The notes under the pieces: generated by a model
What the model was told of the DNA's origin: nothing
The model's database searches: none
The model's input: the letters and a program-made list of their open reading frames with translations, nothing else
Shown here: piece after piece, positions 56,457 through 64,000 of the stretch
How positions within the stretch are numbered: the stretch's first letter is position 1
Layout: the number at the start of each line of letters is the position of its first letter
Assembly (NCBI RefSeq): GCF_026151205.1
Contig: NC_087084.1
Location: forward strand, 3,008,845-3,072,844
Length of the DNA: 64,000 nt
Source: Bolinopsis microptera
Taxonomy: Eukaryota > Ctenophora > Tentaculata > Lobata > Bolinopsidae
Direction: 5' to 3'
Program-made: the position numbers and the translations under genes

Positions 56457-56701
56457 ACGAGTCCAACTCGGCGCGCGTCCTGGTAGGTTGTAAACCTACA
56501 ATCGACGCGCCGCGCAAACTATTATTCTTACTTGCATCATTGATATGACTATATCGTTGCTCATGCTTTATTAATTTGCAGAGCAACGATCTGGAACGAT
56601 TGACATTGCGTCTAACGTCTTACTGGGCCGAGCTCAGCCTGTCATTCCGCCTAATCTCTATTATGTTTATGAACATGATAGCTTGAGGTCCCCAGTGCAG
56701 G

Positions 56702-56827
56702 TTGTAGCGCGATGCACTACTGGGTCGCGCGCGCATCAAATAATGCTTCTCGCAACCACCTTCGGTAGATCGGCGAGATGCACCACTGTGCCTCACCGAG
56801 CTGCGAAGGATTGACATCGTGAATCAA
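56702..56827 (+). mobile_element. MITE, copy 4 (MULE-like family), TSD GTCCCCAG
   Basis: Same family as 1218-1334. GTCCCCAG flanks it (56688-56695 and 56828-56835), with six extra bases (tgcagg) before the left end. The paralogous repeat at 55796-55860 shows the uninterrupted gaggtccccaggtaa. Confidence 0.82.
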
Positions 56828-56835
56828 GTCCCCAG

Positions 56836-57098
56836 GTAACATCGCGTCATGTCAATCAAAGAAAAGCATGATAAAAGTAATTTTTGGTTTAAATTTTATT
56901 TTCAATTTTGGGCCGAAAATGGCCATTTTTGAACGTTTTTATGTTTTACAATATTCTAATTTTGTATTTTGATTCAATTAAAATTAAATGATATCAATGC
57001 TTCAAATATTTTGGTTTTTAGCATTTTTCAATTAATACCGCATTTAATAATAGTAACAAGTAAAGTCAAGTAAAATATTTTACTAGTATCACATTCAC
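56836..57098. other. No gene seen
   Basis: AT-rich unique-looking sequence. Confidence 0.4.
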
Positions 57099-57106
57099 AT
57101 AACCAC

Positions 57107-57248
57107 TTAACGGGTGATACTCGTAAAATATCTGTTCCATATATAATTGGACCATGTCGCCGAGTCCAACTTGGCGCGCGTCCTGGTAGGTTGTAAACCT
57201 ACAATCAATATATGGAACAGATATTTTACGAGTATCACCCGTTAACAA
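57107..57248. mobile_element. 142-bp near-palindromic hAT-like MITE, TSD ATAACCAC
   Basis: Inverted arms of about 36 bp (57107-57142 and about 57207-57245) begin TTAACGGGTGATACTCG. Exact flanks ATAACCAC at 57099-57106 and 57249-57256. The centre holds the aacttggcgcgcgtcctgg core of the shorter family members. Confidence 0.9.
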
Positions 57249-57256
57249 ATAACCAC

Positions 57257-58130
57257 GAGTCTTCGTGCCCAGGAAAACCTACCGGCTGGGGTATATCTCC
57301 AAAAGTAAAATAGATAGAACCTTCCGGTTTTCAACAAAATGTCCGTCTCGTAAATTTAAAGGAGGCTCCCCAGGAGCACAATTTGGGACAACTTAGATTT
57401 TGAATTAAACTGAAAAGTTTGATTTTTGGCTAAATAAAAGATCGCAGCTTTTAAACTTTGCAAAGTCATGTCGTTGTCATAACTACTAAACTAAATGCAG
57501 CGTGCGAAAGGTAAACTCGATGTGACGCGCGACGCCAAACGTGCTGTTGAAAATCTATCACCTCTAGCAAGCCCAGCAGGCGGTAAGGTTTTCTGGGTGT
57601 ACTACGTGACTCGCTACTGCAAGCACGAGGGCTTTAGTAAGAGCATTTATTTGACATGACAGTTCAGTATTTAATCATCGAAACAAGTTTATAGATCGAT
57701 TACATTTTTTCGGGTGCTGCGCGCATTATGAAAATCCGTGAAAACAATCGAGCGCTACGATAAAATCTTTCCTAGCAGTACATTGACAGACTCGTTATAT
57801 TATGCTTATTGAACTGTATATGTGAAGTGTCTGTATCTGTTTGAGTTATGTCAAGGACGTTCTTTTATCTTTAATGTGGCTCTTTTTGAATAGTTTTAAC
57901 AATTTCACAATACTATAGTATGCTGATATAGTTTTTAGGTTTACAATGCAGTACGTCTGTACTGAAGGGTACCCCTATAATAACTTAAATGTTAGATGTT
58001 TGGCAGGGTCAGGTTCCGCCTCATTTGAAATAAATTAATCCTTCGATCTTGCAATTATCGATCAATGAGGAGAAACTCTGCCAATTAATCTGGAATCTAA
58101 TAAGGGTACCCTTCACCCGAAACAGCGTTA
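57257..58130. other. No gene seen
   Basis: Contains aggcggtaaggttttctggg and ctcgctactgcaagcacgag (57579-57632), also found in altered form near 1425-1450 and 1925-1970. It is therefore a relic of a dispersed repeat. No protein recognised. Confidence 0.4.
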
Positions 58131-58362
58131 CAGTGGAGTTCCTACCTACGAGTGAAGCTAATGTCAGCCGCGCCGCAAGGCTGACATTTGACATTATCAT
58201 ACTCTGCATACACCGCGCCACCTTTCAGGCGCCTTTTCCCACCTACGAGTGAAGCTAATGTCAGCCGCGCCGCAAGGCTGACATTATCATACTCTGGATA
58301 CACCGCGCCACCTTTCAGGCGCGCCACCTCTCAGTTTTCACTCGTAGGTGGGAACTCCACTG
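58131..58362. mobile_element. 232-bp Harbinger-like MITE with an internal duplication
   Basis: Terminal inverted repeat CAGTGGAGTTCC with acctacgagtgaa (from 58131) against ttcactcgtaggt and GGAACTCCACTG (to 58362). TTA flanks it (58128-58130 and 58363-58365), the 3-bp target typical of PIF/Harbinger. Inside, a block of about 85-95 bp (acctacgagtgaagctaatg ... caccgcgccacctttcagg) is present twice in tandem, each with the hairpin gtcagccgcgccgcaaggctgac. Confidence 0.8.
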
Positions 58363-58414
58363 TTAACCTATTCAATGAAACAAGAAATTTTTTTAATGAA
58401 ACCAGAAATTTAAT

Positions 58415-59170
58415 TTTAGCACATTTTACAGAATAAAAAGATGTAAAACAATCCATAAAATATAATGCCCAATTGGTGTATGTCTTTTTGTCCTTGACTG
58501 CTAGTTTGGTTTTGGTTAACGGGTGATACTCGTAAAATATCTGTTCCATATATTGGACCGTCGACGAGTCCAACTCCGCGTGCGTCCTGGTAGGTTGTAA
58601 ACCTACAAGGTTTTGGAAGGACAGGTAACTAACGGGGCAAGGAATGCGTGTGCCTCAAAGCTTTTGCACACACCGAAACACTAGTTCAGTTAAGTTATTA
58701 TTGTCGCTTTTTACAGTACATGATTGAGTGACCATCCGGATTCTGTTTGTGCTACTTTTGATCTAACTATTATCGATGCCAAGCGACTAGTCTTGTACAT
58801 TAATCATTTTGTTAGCTCCCTCATTTCTATTTTTAGAAGTTCATTATCCCAAGTATCATAGAGGAGCTAAACTAATTATTAGTAGATGAAAGTAACCAAT
58901 CACAATTTTTCTTGTACATGAGCTATTGAATCTCTAGCAAGGCATTTGTTAATACCTGTGTGTCAATTAAACAAATAATCAATTAAACAAATAATCAAAG
59001 TTTTAGCACATTTTACAGCATAAGATTTAAACAAATGAAAACATATAATGCTCTTAGTGGTAAATGGCCGTTTGTTCTGAGCTGTATGATTTTTTGATAA
59101 TCAACTAGCGGGGCAAGGAATGTACTGGCTGGTAGCTTTTGTACACACCAGAACGCTAGTCTGGTTGATT
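58415..59170. repeat. Diverged direct duplication
   Basis: ttttagcacattttacag occurs at 58415 and 59002. A second shared block, cggggcaaggaatg...acactagt/acgctagt, occurs at about 58637-58690 and 59109-59160. The first unit is lengthened by the MITE at 58516-58608. Confidence 0.7.
58516..58608 (+). mobile_element. 93-bp hAT-like MITE, TSD GGTTTTGG
   Basis: Starts TTAACGGGTGATACTCG and ends GTAAACCTACAA. Exact flanks GGTTTTGG at 58508-58515 and 58609-58616. Confidence 0.92.
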
Positions 59171-60187
59171 AGTGACCAAATTAGAGGCGTTGATAGGAAG
59201 GCATTATAATTTGTGGGTGTAAGAGGGAATATTTGGCATGCATTATTCTAGCAGCTATTTTGTAACAAATGGTCTTTACGATTATTAAGGACAGTAAGTA
59301 TTTTGGGTGTTCAATACTAAATCATGGCTAAATGTCTAAGTGGGGGCCGGGGGTTTAAATTTAAGGGAGAAAAAGAAATGAATATTGGGTTATAATGTTA
59401 ATCATAGATGTCAACCCTGATATAACTATTGTACTAAAAATTCGATCATAATGCTTAGGGTCTTTATTAGGATTCAAATTGGATACAAAAATAGGATCTC
59501 TTTACACTACACTTACTCACTCACACATCACATTTAACTTGACAGAGGAATACGCTGGCAGAGTAAGTCTATTTGGTCATGAAATTTTGGAGGTCAGGTG
59601 GAATCCCTGCAGGAGCCTACGAAAATTTAAGGTTACAAATATCAAAGTCTTTATTTGTCCAGTCATAGTAGTAGTGTAGTTGACAAATACTAAAATGAAT
59701 TGGCATGTACACACACAACACCCAAGTTCTGGAAGACTGCACACGATTGGTCATATCAAAATTATATCAAAAGTTCATGTGTTGATTTAATGTTGTTGAT
59801 TTAACCGACTCACTCAGAAGTTTGATCGAATTTTCTAGTTTGAATATGTCTCCACTTCTCAAGTTAAAAATAATCTTTTACAGCTGAGCATAAGGGTTCA
59901 ATGTGTATTCTGATTTTTCCACTGATCTTAGATATGCTTTTCAATTTTTAAAATAATATTGTATTATATTTCTGATTCATTGATAAAACTTCTTAACTTC
60001 GCTGGAGGCTGTGAAAAGTGATATTTTCCTTCTATCAATTGAATATTAAGTCCGATCTTGGACTCTCTTGGTGCTTGGATTGACGATCAATCTATTTGTT
60101 GGTCTTGATGAATTGAGATCAGAACCAATTTGAATGATTTTATAGGTTCCTGCATTAACACAATCGTAATCTCAGACTAGCTTAGCT
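59171..60187. other. Upstream flank of integrin beta gene; no other gene
   Basis: AT-rich without coding signal. A promoter is expected here but no element is recognised. Confidence 0.4.
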
Positions 60188-60616
60188 ATGGGCTGGTGTC
60201 GAATATTGACTGGTCTACTACTTATCCTACAAATAGCTTTGAATTATGGTTAGTGTAAATCTTGACTTTTTCATTTTTCTGGCTGTTAAGTAATAACTTA
60301 ACTTAAAACGAATATCGTGTTTGTAATTAACTTCAATTTCCAATAACTAATCTATTTTTCTCAGGAGCATCCACTGGTCAGTGCTCCGGTGCCAAAACAT
60401 GTTCCGAGTGTATCAAAACGCACTTCACCTGCAAATGGTGCCGGGACGAAATCTATGACGCCTCCAGATGTCAGTCAGATTTAAACCAAGAGCTGGGATC
60501 CTCTGAGTGTGAGAATTGGACCTTCCCTAAGTCTGTCATTGAGCCTGATGAGACGGAGTTTGGGCCCATTATTCAAGTCAAGCCCAGTGCCATCAAGATC
60601 ACTAACCTCAGGCCAG
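60188..60616 (+). CDS. Integrin beta subunit, first two coding exons
   Basis: Integrin beta chains pair with alpha chains as cell-surface adhesion receptors. Exon 1 (60188-60248) encodes the signal peptide MGWCRILTGLLLILQIALNY and ends in phase 1 at gttagt. Exon 2 (60365-60616) follows ctatttttctcag and ends in phase 1 at gtaaga. The mature N terminus shows the PSI pattern with cysteines at 27, 33, 36, 43 and 46 (CSGAKTCSECI, CKWC), further cysteines at 56 and 69, and then the hybrid-domain start IIQVKPSAIKITNLRPG, which is characteristic of integrin beta. Exons for the rest of the hybrid domain, I-like domain (MIDAS), EGF repeats and tail are not in the remaining 3.4 kb, so the gene runs past the window. 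It is a paralogue of the exons at 29207-29531. Confidence 0.9.
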
Positions 60617-63600
60617 GTAAGATAACGTTCTAACTAGACTTTAACCTTAAATGCTTGTTTACACATTGTATATCAGATGATGAGAGGGGTTGGGTAACAA
60701 ATTATAGAAATAGATCTTTGCCTCCAACCAAAGCTCATCTCAGTGTGGTAAAATAGGAATATCTCACTTGAAAGATAACTTGTGTGGATGCAAAGTATTC
60801 TGTATTACTATTTCCATGGTATCATGTAGTTACATGATATAGCGGCTGTACCTTTAAATTTTCGTCAGAAATGAACCAGCGACCACCCTTTTCTCTATTA
60901 AATTCAGGAAACTCTAGTTCAAAACTGAACATTGAGTATCAAGTATGGAGCCTGACAAAACATTTAAATAATCTCTGACGACATGTAATGTGTACCGTGG
61001 TAACGGAACAGGTGCGGCTACCGGGCAACATCCGGTAATATGTCTGCTACTCATCTGAAATATCTGGTCAACTCACCACAATTACAACTCATAACTCATC
61101 TTGTTCAATCATCTTGTTTTAGCTGATTAGCCTATACTAGTTTTTACTAAATACTGCTCCCAATCATTTGAGATCTGCGTGCAAATAATACTGACATAAC
61201 CAATAACCATTAACCAGCCTCTAGGGGAAATCTAAGAATATTCTTTGGACTTAATTAATAATCTGATAGTTGATTTAGTAAGTGCAATAGAACTTAATTA
61301 AAAATTTAATGTTTCTGACATTTGCTTCCTTAATGGAATGTAAGCTCCGCTTACTTCCCCTTTGCGTTATTACACAAGACAATACCCAATAATTATGGGT
61401 ATTGTGTAGTATTTAGTACTCAACTATAGCATTGGGTTGATTGCAGGTCACTGCCTGTGTGTGACCTGCTGTGTGTAAAGGAACCCTAACTATTGGCTAT
61501 AAAGTGCAGGTGTGAGGCTGTGATGGTGTCAATACACATTACTCTGTTTAATGGTATTGGTCTAGTGGAGACTAGACTTGCTTGTCACGTGAGGACGTGA
61601 CCTATTCTGAGGAATTATTCTGAGGAATTATAGAGTTTGATGTTTTCATCCATCGGCTCAGCTCCATGGTAAACTAGGAATTTCTCACTTGAACGATAGC
61701 TTGTAAAGATGTGAAGTATTCCCCATAACGTTTTTTGCTCCTTGATTTTAATTATCACATTAACGACTGTTAAGTGTTAATGTGACCTGTGATATTACGC
61801 TTTTATTCGGACGAAATTTTTCACAGTTTTTTAGACATGTTTAACGGAGCTAATCTCTGTTGAGATGTTAATCTGAACCCATAAATCAAGACAAAGCTAC
61901 TTGTCTATGTTACTGAAGGAAGTTGGGACAAACTCTAAAGAGGAACTGCGAACCCTGAGGAGGGACAGGGATATATGGAGGGGGTTATCTGGCGTAGATC
62001 GGACTTAGTTCCGACATAGTAGTAGTATTAGTATAAATCTAGCTTTGTTATCTTGTGGCACTCCGCAACAATTGATTATGATTATAAACATGAAACATCG
62101 ATTTAGCTTTAAAAATTTGAACACTTAAATTTACTCGCATAACTTTAAGATAATATCCCAAGTAAAAGCTACAAACCTCATACGATTGTTCATTTGCAGT
62201 TTGCAAATAAAAATTGCAGACTTCACTACAGATTTAGCTTAAATTTATCTGTATAACTTTCAAATAACATCTAAAAAGTAAAAGCTACGCACCTCATAAG
62301 ATTGAACGATTAGCGGACAATTTGCAGACTTAGCTGCAGAATGTGAGTGTATCGTGTTACACACTACACGTCACTCATTATAGTTCCGCCTTCTCTCACA
62401 ACTATTTTTACACAAGCAAAGTTGTGTTCTGTGTTCTGTGTGAAACTATTAACTATGTGAGTGCATTGTGTGTTTTCCGTGTTTTGTGATATTTCAAACT
62501 ATCAAATTAAAGAAATTTGATACCATCTTGGTATGAAACATTAACCTGAAGTGTGGACAATCAGTGGTAAATAGCCAACTACAAAGTGGCAAATAACCAA
62601 CTACAAAGTGGTAAATAACCAACTACAAAGTGGTAAATAGCTAACTACAAAGTGGTAAATAACCAACTACAAAGTGGTAAATAACCAACTACAAAGTGGT
62701 AAATAACCAACTACAAAGTGGTAAATAACCAACTACAAAGTGGTAAATAACCAACTACAAAGTGGTAAATAACCAACTACAAAGTGGTAAATAGCTAACT
62801 ACAAAGTGGTAAATAACCAACTACAAAGTGGTAAATAACCAACTACAAAGTGGTAAATAACCAGCTGCGAATCAATAAATATTGAATCATCATCCAACAT
62901 GGCCCAGTGGGTAACATGATGTCATGTTTGAATGTTAAAATTACACACATTCCTAACTATCATCTAATTAGACCCAACACCGCACAGTACACAAACATGT
63001 AGAGAGAGTGAATAATGTACACACTTTTCACATCTCCGGCTGTTCCAACCTGTACACAATGTCTGTACATTCCCACCTAATGTCTGTACATTCCCACCTA
63101 ATTATACTGAATAGAAGTCATTAGAGGTGATTAAAGAAATGAGACCTGAATTGTGAATACAAAAACAACTGCTCTGAACGTTTACGTGATACACTAATAA
63201 TATAGTGCTGTAATAACTAGAGATTGTAATAACTAGAGATTGTAATAACTAGAGATTTATACATCGCTTTATAGCCGAAAAGAACTCCAAATCGGAAGAT
63301 TAAGTTCAAGCCATCTAAAGTGACTCATGAACATGTATATAAGATAAAATAGATAAATCAATTCTACATTTATTACACGCTTCGACATTTAAATATACGC
63401 AACGGATATTGGATAGTATGAAACATGAATTTATACGAAAAGTTATTATATGACAACCCTTCACTGCGCAATACTATTGAATACTTATTAGTCATATAGC
63501 GTGACCTGTAACTTTTCATTACTAAGTAATCAATATGTAACCACTGTATTATTAGCAACACATCAGTATTTAAGTTTTTAGCTGCTGAACATATTTTTAG

Positions 63601-64000
63601 TACTACTGGAGGTTTACTGAGCGTACAGTGACAAATACTTACAAATACTTACAAATACTGACGCAAATACTGACGCACGAGACAAGCTATCGTAATGTGT
63701 GTTTATTACAAGCACCGTTCTACTTCCACTACAGTATAATACACAGTATATTACACAGTGTAATACACTGTGTAATACACTGTGTAATAGACTGTGTAAT
63801 AGACTGACGTTTACTTAACAGACAGGAACTCTGTAATATCTACTGAAATCAAACTTAACTTAACTTAACTATTCCTTAATTCCCAGCTGACTCCACGTAG
63901 TTGAGTTATATATCCGAAATTAGCAGGCAGATTAGTTTAGTGAGTATTGGCTCGCATTTTGCGGGTTTTGGCAAATACCTAAGTAGAGAAACCCTTACAT
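60617..64000 (+). other. Intron of the integrin beta gene; repeats only
   Basis: No exon recognised. A block of about 65 bp with taggaat-tctcacttgaa occurs at about 60745 and 61668. A 115-bp block (taaaagctac-acctcata-gattg) is duplicated at about 62100-62215 and 62225-62340. A palindrome-rich acacagt/actgtgt tract lies at 63735-63805. Confidence 0.55.
62564..62864. repeat. 22-bp tandem repeat, about 14 copies
   Basis: Unit gtggtaaataaccaactacaaa, nearly perfect, in the integrin intron. Confidence 0.95.

Larger units (their letters stand above)
55925..56501 (+). mobile_element. hAT-like MITE broken by two later insertions
   Basis: Outer pieces ttaacgggtgata...cgtaaaatatt (55925-55966) and ttggaccgtcgacgag...gtaaacctacaa (about 56345-56501) match the 93-bp element at 58516-58608. 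Flanks TCAACGCG (55917-55924) and TCGACGCG (56502-56509) are an 8-bp duplication with one mismatch. Inserted into it are the CCCTAA element (55967-56320) and the 95-bp MITE (56362-56456). Confidence 0.8.

Noticed and set aside
59479-59679. 66-codon open frame upstream of the integrin gene
   Set aside because: No recognisable content or supporting splice signals.

Overview
The window reads as nuclear DNA of an early-branching or marine invertebrate animal. The evidence is: spliced genes with GT-AG introns and consistent phases, integrin beta N-terminal (PSI) exons, an adiponectin-receptor (AdipoR/PAQR) gene, Penelope-like and LINE retroelements, several DNA-transposon families and many minisatellites in an AT-rich background. 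A sponge or similar animal fits, but the sequence alone does not fix the species. There are no operons, rRNA, tRNA or CRISPR arrays that I can support.

Layout. 1-393 is a 91-bp tandem array. 1640-16955 is a very large inverted duplication: left arm about 1640-8955, spacer about 8956-10741, right arm about 10742-16955. Each arm carries one intronless AdipoR gene; the two genes converge on the spacer and encode the same 394-residue protein. The arms differ by insertions made after the duplication. The left arm has a LINE fragment (itself split by a 728-bp TTAA-flanked fold-back) and a 1.9-kb TIR element, E1. The right arm has a head-to-head inverted Penelope-like element with a 15-bp target duplication. 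16852-17925 is a broken LINE on the minus strand, hit by a short poly(A)-tailed insertion. 18952-19772 is a hAT-type element with subterminal CCGG arrays. 21653-25020 is a diverged tandem repeat, one unit of which holds a second TIR element, E2. 25021-29206 is mostly gene-poor. 29207-29531 holds a signal peptide and PSI exon of an integrin-beta-like gene.

30900-39757 looks like unpolished, error-rich sequence (inflated homopolymers, broken reading frames). Its last few hundred bases repeat, noisily, the clean sequence that follows, so this is probably an assembly join. 39848-52434 carries the last four recoverable exons of a gene ending in a short coiled coil. Its introns hold five or more tandem arrays, a nested pair of hAT elements and a 5'-truncated LINE with an open reverse transcriptase. 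52435-59400 is a graveyard of small MITEs, several nested in one another and many with recognisable target-site duplications. 60188-60616 holds the first two exons of a second integrin-beta gene, whose remaining exons lie beyond the window or were not found.

The most interesting candidate is the pair E1 (6508-8397) and E2 (22217-24173). Both are noncoding TIR elements of about 1.9 kb that share the terminus GGACACGTTC, and each is filled with about 14 copies of its own short motif (GTTAACTTTGTCACA in E1, TGTGATTTTTGAATCA in E2). I do not recognise this family.
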